A stretch of DNA of 64,000 nucleotides from Panacibacter ginsenosidivorans (GTDB taxonomy: Bacteria > Bacteroidota > Bacteroidia > Chitinophagales > Chitinophagaceae). The notes beneath the pieces were generated by a model. The model was not told where the DNA came from, made no database searches, and worked only from the letters and a program-made list of their open reading frames with translations. The stretch is from contig NZ_CP042435.1 in assembly GCF_007971225.1 (NCBI RefSeq), positions 4,281,501 to 4,345,500 of the forward strand. Reading direction: 5' to 3'. Position 1 is the stretch's first letter. Every line of letters begins with the position of its first letter. Shown here in pieces: positions 8,985 to 17,675 of this stretch. A program made the position numbers and the translations under genes.

Positions 8985-9914
8985 TTAATGCATCACAACA
9001 GAGCAGTCGCCAATACCACCACGATAAAAATTGAACTGTACATTCGGATGATCTGCCAGCAATGACATGGGTACTGATGTGTCCACCATATTTTTTGAGA
9101 TCATATAAGTGGTGAGCCTTTGACCAAAAGGATTATCATGCATGCCCGCATGCCAGATAGAAACCTTTTCGGCCATCCATGTTTCAACGGGCCCTACCGT
9201 AATGGCCTTTGTGGGAACCAGGGTAATATTCCCCCCGCCCGATGTGCGTGCATTTTGTGCAATGGTTATCGGGTGCAGGTCAACAACACGTGCGGTAAGT
9301 TTACGATATACCTCTGGCGGTGGCGGATTGTCGATGTATTCTGCTTCTCTTTTTGGAGGATCATTAAATGCCCAATGCTTGATATCGCCCTGCCCGCCCT
9401 GCATCACGGCGCAACGAACACCTTCCCAACTCTTGCGGTATACAGCGGTATCTGCTTTTGGAAAATGCAGATTTTCATCCGGCATTACCAGTTCTTTTTT
9501 TATGCGGTTAAAACAAAGTTCACGGTCTGCCTTTTCGAATGATAAGGGATGGTCAGGCGATACTTCTTTATCTCCCATCACCCATTCATCCATGCCCCAG
9601 AAATGTGCAGACTTAACAGAAATATTTAATTCGTTTATGATGCGTGCAACCAGCGGCAATTGCTCTGTTGGGCCAATAGGTCCGCAGATGCCAACGGGAT
9701 TATCGGCGGTTGACTGCTTCCATGCATTCACATATTCCAGCGCTTCGGCCAGGTAAAAATCTTCGAGCGTGTCGTACATTACTACTTTAAAACCGGGCCT
9801 CGAAAGCTGAAGCATTTTTTCGGGTGTAAGCAGTGCAACTTCTTCAATAAGGTCGGTGTCAAGTGTTGTGTAATCCCACCAGCCGGGAGCAATAGAACTT
9901 AATTTGCGGGCCAT
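8985..9914 (-). CDS. Divergent NagB-like glucosamine-6-phosphate deaminase
   Basis: A 309-residue NagB/RpiA-fold protein, longer than usual NagB (~260). FWGMDEW keeps the general-base Asp (here Asp109), and an [12 protein letters not shown] segment follows. The catalytic loop reads [13 protein letters not shown] (174-186) where true NagB has GxGxDGHIAFNEP: the His is kept (His180), the catalytic Asp is replaced by Ile178 and the Glu by Asp185. [16 protein letters not shown] and the C-terminal region match NagB. The operon context suggests glucosamine-6-phosphate or a related amino sugar as substrate, but the altered loop makes the exact reaction uncertain. Confidence 0.8.
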   Translation of the reverse strand: MARKLSSIAPGWWDYTTLDTDLIEEVALLTPEKMLQLSRPGFKVVMYDTLEDFYLAEALEYVNAWKQSTADNPVGICGPIGPTEQLPLVARIINELNISVKSAHFWGMDEWVMGDKEVSPDHPLSFEKADRELCFNRIKKELVMPDENLHFPKADTAVYRKSWEGVRCAVMQGGQGDIKHWAFNDPPKREAEYIDNPPPPEVYRKLTARVVDLHPITIAQNARTSGGGNITLVPTKAITVGPVETWMAEKVSIWHAGMHDNPFGQRLTTYMISKNMVDTSVPMSLLADHPNVQFNFYRGGIGDCSVVMH

Positions 9915-9985
9915 ATTATTTTATTTTAGAATCAGGAAAAAGAAAATCATTTTGTACCAGGCTTTTGATTAAGCATTGAGCTTCT

Positions 9986-10005
9986 GTTGCGTCGCACTCT
10001 TGTGC
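9986..10005 (-). repeat. Dispersed 20-bp intergenic repeat, copy 5
   Basis: GTTGCGTCGCACTCTTGTGC, reverse orientation, inside the GlcNAc operon between the PIG-L and NagB-like genes. A degenerate second block (GTACCAGGCTT) lies at about 9955-9965. Confidence 0.9.
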
Positions 10006-10025
10006 GTTTGCACTACTTGCAGCGC

Positions 10026-10814
10026 TCACAATTCAAGATGCTTCTCATATGCTTCATTCACGAGATAATCATTACCCAGTTCTTTCAACGGATCGGCTCC
10101 AGCTTCACAAAAACCAACATGTGAATGCCTGCGCCAGCCTTCTGCATGTGTAAAAATTTTTGACATTTCTCCTACTTCCAGCGAAACGTCTTCCATCGCC
10201 TGTAAATATGAGTTCATATTTTGACTTACATCGAGCCAGCTTTGCTGGCTTTGATGCGCCCTCAATGCTTCCAGTTTTGTTTCGTGTACGGCACCTGTAT
10301 TTACAAATGCCCCGGGTATAATGCGCCTGCGGAAATTGTCTCTTAATGTGTGTGGCAGGGAATGATAAACCGTGCAATCATAATTGTCAAAAGGAAGCTG
10401 AGGATCTGTTGTAAAATTGCGCATGCCCCTTGCAAAAGCTGCCGTTACTGCAAGCCTGCCGGTATTTACATGGTCTTCCATATAATCTTCGGGGGAATGT
10501 GTTAACACAACAGTTGGCTTTACTTCACGAATAACAGCAGCAACCTTCCGGAGCAAATTCTCACCATAAAATATTTGGAGATCATCGCACAATGGCGGAT
10601 GAAAATGTGCGCCAAGTAAATGAGCTGCGTTTTTAGCTTCTGCAAGACGAATCTTTTTAATTTCTGCAGCAGCATATTCAACACTGCCGCAATCGCCACG
10701 GGAAAGATTCAGGTAATGAATTTCATATCCTGCTTTTTTTAACAACAGTAAAGTTCCGGCCATCATCATTTCAATATCATCAGGATGAGCAGCAATAGCA
10801 ATCGCAGTTTTCAT
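10026..10814 (-). CDS. PIG-L family deacetylase
   Basis: A 262-residue LmbE-like zinc deacetylase. The signature AHPDD (His10, Asp12, Asp13) and HSPEDYMEDH (His106, Asp114, His115) give the metal and base residues of the family, which removes acetyl from N-acetylglucosaminyl groups (MshB, BshB, PIG-L). It is the first gene of the minus-strand operon with NagB-like, GH20 and MFS genes, so it probably deacetylates a GlcNAc derivative made from imported sugar. It has no signal peptide and is therefore cytoplasmic. It is divergent from the GMC oxidoreductase. Confidence 0.88.
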   Translation of the reverse strand: MKTAIAIAAHPDDIEMMMAGTLLLLKKAGYEIHYLNLSRGDCGSVEYAAAEIKKIRLAEAKNAAHLLGAHFHPPLCDDLQIFYGENLLRKVAAVIREVKPTVVLTHSPEDYMEDHVNTGRLAVTAAFARGMRNFTTDPQLPFDNYDCTVYHSLPHTLRDNFRRRIIPGAFVNTGAVHETKLEALRAHQSQQSWLDVSQNMNSYLQAMEDVSLEVGEMSKIFTHAEGWRRHSHVGFCEAGADPLKELGNDYLVNEAYEKHLEL

Positions 10815-10988
10815 TTATAAAAATCTTTGGTTGTTCTAAGATGGATTATGCACAATAAAAATATTTGTACAAGTTAAGTATTCCGGGTAAAAGACATCCG
10901 AATAATCAATTCTATGTTTTTATTGATAACATTTTTCCGCGACCGGCATTCTTTGTTTTGATGATAAAAGATGAATTTACGGCGGAAC

Positions 10989-11008
10989 GTACAAGTGAGT
11001 GACACAAC
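10989..11008 (+). repeat. Dispersed repeat, copy 6 (GTGAGTGACACAAC variant)
   Basis: GTACAAGTGAGTGACACAAC. This variant of the right half recurs at 14416, 24843 and 56685. A full AAGCTTAATAGCAGCAC segment follows. Confidence 0.9.
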
Positions 11009-11060
11009 GAAAGCTTAATAGCAGCACCAATGTTCAGCTCATCCATAAAAAAACATTTAT

Positions 11061-11090
11061 TTGCTTTCTTATAAAATATTTTATCTTTTG
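11061..11090 (+). promoter_or_regulatory. Possible Bacteroidota-type promoter for GMC oxidoreductase
   Basis: TTG at 11061-11063 and TATCTTTTG at 11082-11090 resemble the -33 TTG and -7 TAnnTTTG elements with 18 bp between, but with one extra T in the -7 box. It is 20 bp before the ATG at 11110, which supports that start over the longer frame from 10999. Confidence 0.35.
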
Positions 11091-11109
11091 CAGAAATCAA
11101 GCGATTGTT

Positions 11110-12834
11110 ATGCCTGCAGATAGTTTATATGTCAACACAAAAGCCGTTGAGAAAAATACCTTTGATGCTATTGTGATTGGTTCTGGTATCAGTGGCGGCT
11201 GGGCTGCAAAAGAGTTGTGTGACCGTGGCATCAAAACGTTGGTGCTGGAGAGAGGACGCAATGTAACACACATTAAAGATTACCCTACAGCAACGAAGCA
11301 CCCATGGGAGTTTCGGCACAGAGGCGCTATCACTGCAGCATTGCAAAAAGAAAACCCTATAGTAAGTAAGTGTTATGCATTTGATGAAGGTGCACAACAT
11401 TTTTTTGTAAAAGATAAAGAGCATCCTTACATACAGGAAAAGCCTTTCGACTGGATCCGTGGGTACCAGGTAGGTGGTAAGTCGTTAATGTGGGCACGTG
11501 AAACGCAACGCTGGAGCCGGTTTGAGTTTGAAGCACCTGCACGTGATGGTTATGCTGTTGACTGGCCCATACGTTATAATGATCTTGCGCCATGGTATAC
11601 GCATGTAGAAAGATTTGTTGGCATCAGTGGCAATATGGATGGCATAGAAAATTTACCCGATGGTGAGTTTCTGCCGCCATGGGAATTTAATTGCGTGGAG
11701 AAAAGTATGCAACAAAAAGTGAATGCCTATTACAAAGATCGCCGCATGTTGATGGGTCGTTGTACCAATCTTACAAAGGCTGGTGAGCTTCAGTTAAAAC
11801 AGGGAAGAGGTCCTTGCCAGGCCCGCAATCTTTGTCACCGTGGTTGCCCTTATGGTGGTTATTTCAGTTCCAATTCTTCAACATTGCCATGGGCTGCCAA
11901 TACAGGCAACCTCACACTTAGGCCAGAGTCTGTTGTGCACTCCATTATTTATGATGAACAAAAAGGAAAAGCAATTGGTGTAAGGGTAATTGATGCCATT
12001 ACAAAAGAGGCAACGGAATATTTTGCCAAAATAATTTTTTTAAATGCAGCCTGCCTCAACAGCAATCTTGTTTTGCTGAATTCCATCTCAAATCGTTTCC
12101 CAAATGGTTTAGGTAATGATAATGATCTTCTAGGAAGGTATATGACTTTTCAAAATTATCGTGGTTCTCTTAACGCAGATATTGATGGTTTTGAAGACGA
12201 ATATTATTATGGCAGAAGGCCCGTATCTCCGCTTATGCCCAGTTTCAGAAATGTTCATAAGAAGGAAATGGATTTTATGGGTGGTTATCTCGTGTTTTGG
12301 GGAGCTTATAGAAATACAGGGAATGCGAACAATAATGAAAATATTGGCGCATCATTTAAAGATGCAATGTGTGAAGCAGGTAATTGGGGTGTGTATATGT
12401 CTATGCAGGGAGAAGTGATTCCAAAGTTTGATAATCACGTAAGGTTGAGTAAAGATTTAAAAGATGAATGGGGCATTCCGCAACTTATAACAGCAGTAGA
12501 ATATGATGATAATGATGAAAAAATGCTACAAGATTTTTTAATACAGGGCGCCGAAATATTGCGAATAGCAGGTTGTAAAAATATTATTCCAAATGACAGC
12601 AAACAGACTCCAGGACTTGATATACATGAAATGGGCGGCATTAGAATGGGCCACGATCCTAAGACTTCATTATTGAATAAATGGAATCAGTTACATGCGT
12701 GTAAGAATGTTTTTGTAACAGATGGCTCGTGTATGACTTCTTCAGGCAACCAAAACCCATCGCTTACATTTATGGCTCTTACGGCACGTGCTGCAAATTA
12801 TGCTGCCGATGAATTGAAGAAAGGGAATTTATAA
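11110..12834 (+). CDS. GMC family FAD-dependent oxidoreductase
   Basis: A 574-residue glucose-methanol-choline oxidoreductase. The FAD-binding Rossmann motif is at the N-terminus (VIGSGISGG, Gly24-Gly30), followed by the conserved VGGKSLMWARETQRW region. The C-terminal MGGIRMG and the segment VTDGSCMTSSGNQNPSLTFMAL carry the His/Asn active-site pair typical of the family. The family oxidises alcohol groups of sugars or polyols. I see no adjacent gluconate-dehydrogenase-type small subunit. It is divergent from the GlcNAc operon, so a role in the same sugar pathway is possible but unproven. The frame continues upstream to 10999 through non-conserved sequence overlapping a dispersed repeat; ATG 11110 is preferred. 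Confidence 0.9.
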   Translation: MPADSLYVNTKAVEKNTFDAIVIGSGISGGWAAKELCDRGIKTLVLERGRNVTHIKDYPTATKHPWEFRHRGAITAALQKENPIVSKCYAFDEGAQHFFVKDKEHPYIQEKPFDWIRGYQVGGKSLMWARETQRWSRFEFEAPARDGYAVDWPIRYNDLAPWYTHVERFVGISGNMDGIENLPDGEFLPPWEFNCVEKSMQQKVNAYYKDRRMLMGRCTNLTKAGELQLKQGRGPCQARNLCHRGCPYGGYFSSNSSTLPWAANTGNLTLRPESVVHSIIYDEQKGKAIGVRVIDAITKEATEYFAKIIFLNAACLNSNLVLLNSISNRFPNGLGNDNDLLGRYMTFQNYRGSLNADIDGFEDEYYYGRRPVSPLMPSFRNVHKKEMDFMGGYLVFWGAYRNTGNANNNENIGASFKDAMCEAGNWGVYMSMQGEVIPKFDNHVRLSKDLKDEWGIPQLITAVEYDDNDEKMLQDFLIQGAEILRIAGCKNIIPNDSKQTPGLDIHEMGGIRMGHDPKTSLLNKWNQLHACKNVFVTDGSCMTSSGNQNPSLTFMALTARAANYAADELKKGNL

Positions 12835-12844
12835 GCAAGAGAAC

Positions 12845-12876
12845 GTATAAGTGAGACCTTCTTCCACCAGAAGGAG
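12845..12876 (+). repeat. Dispersed repeat, copy 7 (hairpin variant)
   Basis: GTATAAGTGAGAC followed by CTTCTTCCACCAGAAGGAG, an imperfect hairpin that replaces the usual TGCGACGCAAC half. A near-identical variant occurs at 46428-46459. Confidence 0.75.
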
Positions 12877-12991
12877 CAAACAACCAAAGCCGAATACTTA
12901 TTCAACCACCCGCTCAATAATAGTTTTAATTTTTCTTATCATCAACGCAACGGTATTGCTGCATACATTGTCAGCATGCAAAACTTAATGT

Positions 12992-14245
12992 ATGAAAAAG
13001 AATCTTCAGCTTTTGCCGCTGCATGTAATTGCAATAACCTGTACGTTGTTATTTATTTCAGCCTGTTCAAAAGATAATAACAAAGGGAAGATGCAAACTT
13101 ATACGATCTATACCCCGGTGTATAAAGCTAAGAGTGAAGTGCTGGCTTCCATTAACGGCGTTTCGACGACTAACATTGAACATGCAGGTAAACTCTATAT
13201 AAAAGATAATTTCATTTATCTTAATGAACTTAATAAAGGCATCCACATCATTGATAACAGCAATCCATCTCAGCCAACACAAATTGCTTTTCTTTCGATA
13301 CCCGGTAATCTTGATATTGCCATCAAAGGAAATATTCTTTATGCAGATATGTTTACAGACCTGCTTGCACTTGATATCACAGACCCACATCATGTTACCA
13401 TAAAAAACACATTGAATAATTTTTTTACTAGCCGTGGTTATGTAAATGGTGCACCATCTTTTATGGATGATAAAATAGCAGTTGACTGGACTGAAAAAGA
13501 CACTGCGGTATTTGTGCAAAATAATTACCCTACCGCTGAATGTAATGGCTGCTTTTTCGACTTAGCAAGCAGCACCATAAAATCATCATCTGGCGTTGCC
13601 GGTTCAATGGCGGGCATGGTTATCATGAATGATTATTTATACAGCATCAGCGAAATGCATAGCTTAAGCATTGTTGATATTACCAATCCTTCATCTCCAA
13701 TACTTGATTCATCTTTTTTTGCAGGATTCGACCTGCAAACCGTTTATCCTTTTGAAGATAAATTATTCCTTGGCTCTGCCATTGGTATGTTCATGTATGA
13801 TGTAAGCGATCCGCAGCATCCTGTTTCCATTGGTCAGTTTGAACATGGCCGTGCATGCGATCCTGTTATCTCTGATGGTAATTACGCATACGTAACATTG
13901 CATGCAGGAGATGGTTGTGGAGGCGATCAAAACGAACTGGATGTAATAAACATACAGGATCTTGTAAACAGCAAATTGGTAAAAACTTATGCACTTACAA
14001 AACCAACGGGCCTTTGTAAAGATGGGAATTATCTTTTTGTGTGCGATGGCACCGGCGTAAAGATCTATAATGCAATCAATCCTTTAAATTTAATGCTGGT
14101 TCATCAAATAAAGAGCAATGAACCTTATGATATTATCGCAGCAAATAAAAAAGCGTTGATAGTTGATGCCGATGGTCTTTATCAATACGATTACAGCAAT
14201 ATGAACAATGTACGTTTATTGAGTTTTATTGCTGCTAAAAAATAA
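12992..14245 (+). CDS. LVIVD-repeat beta-propeller lipoprotein
   Basis: A 417-residue lipoprotein: the signal ends LLFISAC with lipid-modified Cys25, followed by SKDN. The rest consists of repeated units of the type GIHIIDNSNPSQPTQIAFL, LLALDITDPHHVTIKNTL, SLSIVDITNPSSPILDSSF and GMFMYDVSDPQHPVSIGQF. These are LVIVD repeats, predicted to form a beta-propeller on the outer membrane surface or in the periplasm. No catalytic motif is visible and its binding partner is unknown. A 157-bp gap with a repeat separates it from the GMC gene. Confidence 0.85.
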   Translation: MKKNLQLLPLHVIAITCTLLFISACSKDNNKGKMQTYTIYTPVYKAKSEVLASINGVSTTNIEHAGKLYIKDNFIYLNELNKGIHIIDNSNPSQPTQIAFLSIPGNLDIAIKGNILYADMFTDLLALDITDPHHVTIKNTLNNFFTSRGYVNGAPSFMDDKIAVDWTEKDTAVFVQNNYPTAECNGCFFDLASSTIKSSSGVAGSMAGMVIMNDYLYSISEMHSLSIVDITNPSSPILDSSFFAGFDLQTVYPFEDKLFLGSAIGMFMYDVSDPQHPVSIGQFEHGRACDPVISDGNYAYVTLHAGDGCGGDQNELDVINIQDLVNSKLVKTYALTKPTGLCKDGNYLFVCDGTGVKIYNAINPLNLMLVHQIKSNEPYDIIAANKKALIVDADGLYQYDYSNMNNVRLLSFIAAKK

Positions 14246-14294
14246 TATTGCTCAAAATTTTTTTGAGCCAGGCATTAATGCTGCTATGAACTTC

Positions 14295-14314
14295 GTTGCG
14301 TCGCACGCTTGTGC
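14295..14314 (-). repeat. Dispersed 20-bp intergenic repeat, copy 8a
   Basis: GTTGCGTCGCACGCTTGTGC in reverse orientation, 50 bp after the LVIVD gene. It faces copy 8b at 14416 in inverted arrangement. Confidence 0.9.
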
Positions 14315-14415
14315 TGAAAAAATAGTTTCAGCAGTTTACAGGTTTATACGTTCACAAGTTCGATAAGTCACAAGTAACATGTAAACGCATAAACTTGTTC
14401 AATAATGTTCCGAAC

Positions 14416-14435
14416 GTACAAGTGAGTGACACAAC
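14416..14435 (+). repeat. Dispersed repeat, copy 8b (GTGAGTGACACAAC variant)
   Basis: GTACAAGTGAGTGACACAAC, preceded by CCGAAC as in several other copies. Confidence 0.9.
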
Positions 14436-14467
14436 GAACGACGAGTAATGAGGTGCTGTTGGTAACA

Positions 14468-14500
14468 TAAAAAAATGCTGTATCAATTTGATACAGCATT
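14468..14500 (-). terminator. Intrinsic terminator of the SnoaL-like gene
   Basis: Perfect 11-bp inverted repeat AATGCTGTATC/GATACAGCATT with a 5-nt loop. On the minus strand it is followed by a run of seven T. It lies 23 bp after the stop of the gene at 14523-15065. Confidence 0.9.
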
Positions 14501-14522
14501 GCTATTTAAAGTACAGGTTGGT

Positions 14523-15065
14523 TTATTTTGCTAAAGCAGCATTAATAGGTGCTCTGTCTAAGTATTGAACTACCTGGTCTATTTTATCGCTGGCATCAAA
14601 ATGCATGTCTGTATGTATCCATTGCCTCATATGTTTTCCATTCTTATATTTTGTTGAAACCTGGTACCAGCTTAATAGCCATACACCCGGCGATTGCACT
14701 TGCTGCTGAGGAGTATTTACTTTTACCGGAAGCCATATATCATTCATGAAACTGATTGAATCTATAACTTCTGTTCTTCTCTTTTTCCAGTAAGCAGCGA
14801 TAGCGGCTTTTCCAATAAGACTGTCTCCGCCATTCCAGAAATATTTTGCATTGTCAGAAAAGTCTGCCATCCAGCTATCAACGTCGCCGCCTGATAATGA
14901 GGCTAGTCCCTTTTTGCCAATATCAGTATATTTCGCATCAGCAAATTCAGCAGGTTGCTGGGTGGTTTCCACAGCAGGTGTTGCTGTTTTTTCTTCTGCA
15001 GGTTTTTGTTCGTTGCAGGCAAACAGCAATGAAGAACACATAGCCACAAGAATGATTTTTTTCAT
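14523..15065 (-). CDS. SnoaL/NTF2-like lipoprotein
   Basis: A 180-residue lipoprotein: MKKIILVAMCSSLLFACNEQK has a lipobox with Cys17. A Pro/Glu/Thr-rich linker (~20-42) leads to an NTF2-like cone domain: GLASLSGGDVDSWMADFSDNAKYFWNGGDSLIGKAAI, then WLLSWYQVSTKY. The family holds small-molecule isomerases and many proteins with no known activity. No catalytic residue can be assigned here. It is transcribed alone, toward the terminator at 14468-14500. Confidence 0.8.
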   Translation of the reverse strand: MKKIILVAMCSSLLFACNEQKPAEEKTATPAVETTQQPAEFADAKYTDIGKKGLASLSGGDVDSWMADFSDNAKYFWNGGDSLIGKAAIAAYWKKRRTEVIDSISFMNDIWLPVKVNTPQQQVQSPGVWLLSWYQVSTKYKNGKHMRQWIHTDMHFDASDKIDQVVQYLDRAPINAALAK

Positions 15066-15306
15066 GTTGCAAGTTTTATGTTTTATTAAATCGGGTGACG
15101 AAGTTGCAGGTTCTTCAAAAGAGGTGTAATCAGTCGTTAGAATAAATAAATCTAATTATAATATGAATAAATAGCAAAAATAATATGGCGCGCCGGATTG
15201 CTTATAGCTATACAGTTCCGGAATAGTGGAAAATATCAGGGAATAAAACAATATATTTAACGGCCAATAAATTATTTCCCCTGCCTTTCTTAAATTTTTA
15301 TTTAAA

Positions 15307-16539
15307 ATGAAATGCTTTACCCAGGTTTGCCTTATCAATTTTGTTGTTTTATTATTTTTCGTTTGTGTGGTTTCCTGTAACTCCGACAGTACAAAAGATA
15401 CCGGAACTGAAAAAATAACTGCTGATACTTCCACATCTGTAAAATTAGAAGTTGTTACCAATGCCATTAATTTTCCCGTTGAAATGGCTGCAGCGCCTGA
15501 TAATAGTCACCGGCTGTTTGTTAGTGACCTTGGCGGGGAGATCATGGTACTAAAAAATGGCAATGTATTGCCGCAACCTTTTCTTGATCTGCGCAGCAAG
15601 CTGGAAACAAAAGATTCAACACCTGAAGTAAAAGGCATGTTTGGATTTACATTTCATCCGCAATTTTCCGGAAACAGAAAGTTTTACGTTGCGTATAATG
15701 CGCCCACCAATATAGATTCAAATAGTTGCAAGCTGGTCATCTCAGAATTTACCGTAAGTGCTTCAAATCCTGACAGTGCAAGCCTTTCAAGCGAGCGGCG
15801 TATTTTAGAAGTGCAGGGGTCTGGTGTAGATCACGATGCGTGTGATATGGCATTTGGCCCTGACGGGTATCTGTATATTTCTATCGGTGATAACCACACG
15901 CCTTTAAATGAACGCAAAGGACAAATACTCAGCTCTTTACTTGGCAAAGTATTACGTATTGATGTAAATAAAACGCCTTATGGTATTCCTGCAGATAATC
16001 CCTTTGCAGGTGTTAAAGATGCAAGACCAGAAATATGGGCCTATGGTTTAAGAAGGTTCTGGCGTTTTTCTTTCGATCCACAAACACATGTGTTGATTGG
16101 CGGAGAAGTAGGAGATAAGGAACGTGAAGAAACAGACATCATTGTAAAAGGTGGTAATTATGGCTGGCCTGTTGCAGAAGGAGATACAATAGTTGTGCAC
16201 AATAGTAGTGCAGATACAGCAAATTTTGTTGCACCCATTGATACCTACACGCACAAAGATGGTATATGTGTTATTGGCGGTAAATTTTATTATGGAAAAA
16301 ATATTCCTTTCTTAAAAGACAAATATGTGTTTGCAGATTATAACGGCACCCTGTATGCACTTACTAAAAATGAGACCGGTACATGGAGCAGGCAACAGGT
16401 AAAGATCAGTAATAAACCTTCAGATCCTTTGCTTATCATAAGTTGCGATGAAGATGAGAACAATGAGCTGTACCTGTCAGGTGTGCTTAATACAAAAGAA
16501 GGATTTAAGGGTGTAATATATAAGCTCGTCAAAAACTGA
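15307..16539 (+). CDS. PQQ-type sugar dehydrogenase-like lipoprotein
   Basis: A 410-residue lipoprotein (lipobox ...CVVSC, Cys24) with the glucose/sorbosone dehydrogenase six-blade propeller fold. NFPVEMAAAPD, the GMFGFTFHPQF block, DMAFGPDGYLYISIGDN and EIWAYGLRRFWRFSFDPQT match the family. The metal/PQQ region reads VDHDACDMAFGPDG, where many relatives have HNGG, so PQQ dependence is uncertain. It probably oxidises a sugar in the periplasm. Next on the same strand is a secreted GH16 hydrolase, with a repeat between them. Confidence 0.85.
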   Translation: MKCFTQVCLINFVVLLFFVCVVSCNSDSTKDTGTEKITADTSTSVKLEVVTNAINFPVEMAAAPDNSHRLFVSDLGGEIMVLKNGNVLPQPFLDLRSKLETKDSTPEVKGMFGFTFHPQFSGNRKFYVAYNAPTNIDSNSCKLVISEFTVSASNPDSASLSSERRILEVQGSGVDHDACDMAFGPDGYLYISIGDNHTPLNERKGQILSSLLGKVLRIDVNKTPYGIPADNPFAGVKDARPEIWAYGLRRFWRFSFDPQTHVLIGGEVGDKEREETDIIVKGGNYGWPVAEGDTIVVHNSSADTANFVAPIDTYTHKDGICVIGGKFYYGKNIPFLKDKYVFADYNGTLYALTKNETGTWSRQQVKISNKPSDPLLIISCDEDENNELYLSGVLNTKEGFKGVIYKLVKN

Positions 16540-16583
16540 TAATACAATAATAAGCCGGGCTGCAGTACAGGCATTAAGCTTTG

Positions 16584-16603
16584 GTTGCGTCGCACACTTG
16601 TAC
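16584..16603 (-). repeat. Dispersed 20-bp intergenic repeat, copy 9
   Basis: Exact core in reverse orientation, with the AAGCTT flank and the second block GCCGGGC upstream at about 16554. Confidence 0.95.
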
Positions 16604-16685
16604 TTACGCTCTTAATCCGGCACTAATAAGTGCTGAAGATTATTTTTGTTCAACACTCTAATGATCTTCGTTTATGTGCATAAAA

Positions 16686-17558
16686 ATGAAACTTGCATTT
16701 TTCTGTTTTACATTCATTGCAGTAAGCGCTATTGCACAATCTTACGACCCGTTTCAACCTGATTTTAGTGCACCTCCAAATAAAGCGGGTTTCACATTGG
16801 TATGGCATGACGAGTTTAATAATACCGGTAAACCTGATACAACCAACTGGATATATGAACATGGGTTTGTAAGAAATGAAGAACTGCAATGGTATAGTGA
16901 AGCAAATGCAAATTGTAAAAATGGTGTTTTATTAATAGAAGGAAGAAAAGAAAAAATAAAGAACAAAAACTATAATGCAGCATCCGCTGACTGGCGGTTA
17001 AAAAGAGCATACGCAGAATATACGTCGGCCAGTATTCAAACAAGAGGATTGCATCAATGGCAATATGGGTGTTTTGAAATACGTGCCAGAATTGATACAG
17101 CAAAAGGAGCGTGGCCTGCAATATGGACATTGGGTGTTAATGGTAAATGGCCTGCAAACGGGGAGACGGATATCATGGAGTTTTACAGGATCAAACAAGA
17201 GCCTGTAATGCTTGCCAACACTGCATGGGGCACTGGTAAACGCTACGTAGCCAACTGGCATACAGAAATAAAACCACTCACATATTTTACTGCAAAAGAT
17301 GCTGCATGGGTAAAAAAATTTCATGTATGGAAAATGGAGTGGGATAAAGAATCCATAAAACTTTTTCTTGATGATGAATTATTAAACATCACCAGTTTAG
17401 ATAAAACCATTAATGTTGATGGCAGTAACCCTTTTCTTCAGCCCCAATATATTTTATTGAATCTTGCAATGGGCGGTAATGGCGGAGATCCTTCTGCCAT
17501 GCAACAACCCATAACTTATGAAGTGGATTATGTACGTGTGTATCAAAAAGTGCAATAA
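16686..17558 (+). CDS. GH16 family glycoside hydrolase (beta-glucanase-like)
   Basis: A secreted beta-1,3(4)-glucanase-type enzyme. The second ATG (16686) starts a clean Sec signal MKLAFFCFTFIAVSAIAQ; the first at 16674 adds only MCIK. FTLVWHDEFNN opens the jelly roll and QWQYGCFEIRARI precedes the catalytic motif ETDIME (Glu160 nucleophile, Asp162, Glu165 acid/base). YEVDYVRVYQK closes the domain. There is no carbohydrate-binding module. The substrate could be laminarin, lichenan or another beta-glucan; the sequence alone does not decide. Confidence 0.9.
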   Translation: MKLAFFCFTFIAVSAIAQSYDPFQPDFSAPPNKAGFTLVWHDEFNNTGKPDTTNWIYEHGFVRNEELQWYSEANANCKNGVLLIEGRKEKIKNKNYNAASADWRLKRAYAEYTSASIQTRGLHQWQYGCFEIRARIDTAKGAWPAIWTLGVNGKWPANGETDIMEFYRIKQEPVMLANTAWGTGKRYVANWHTEIKPLTYFTAKDAAWVKKFHVWKMEWDKESIKLFLDDELLNITSLDKTINVDGSNPFLQPQYILLNLAMGGNGGDPSAMQQPITYEVDYVRVYQKVQ

Positions 17559-17568
17559 TGGTTATGCC

Positions 17569-17588
17569 GTACAAGTGTGCGACGCAAC
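17569..17588 (+). repeat. Dispersed 20-bp intergenic repeat, copy 10
   Basis: Exact core, only 10 bp after the GH16 stop codon. The second block (CAGCCTGGTACAAAATATT) is at about 17610-17628. Confidence 0.95.
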
Positions 17589-17675
17589 AGCCGATGCACA
17601 AAGCGTTTCAGCCTGGTACAAAATATTTGCTGTTAAAATTTTGGGCATAAAGAATAACCGGAGATCAAAATTTGA

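Noticed and set aside
9142-9756. Long plus-strand ORF of 204 residues opposite the NagB-like gene
   Set aside because: Antisense to a gene with clear family motifs; no signal, motif or start context of its own.
10999-11109. 37-residue N-terminal extension of the GMC oxidoreductase
   Set aside because: It overlaps a dispersed repeat, shows no similarity to the family, and a promoter-like site lies downstream of it; ATG 11110 is the better start.
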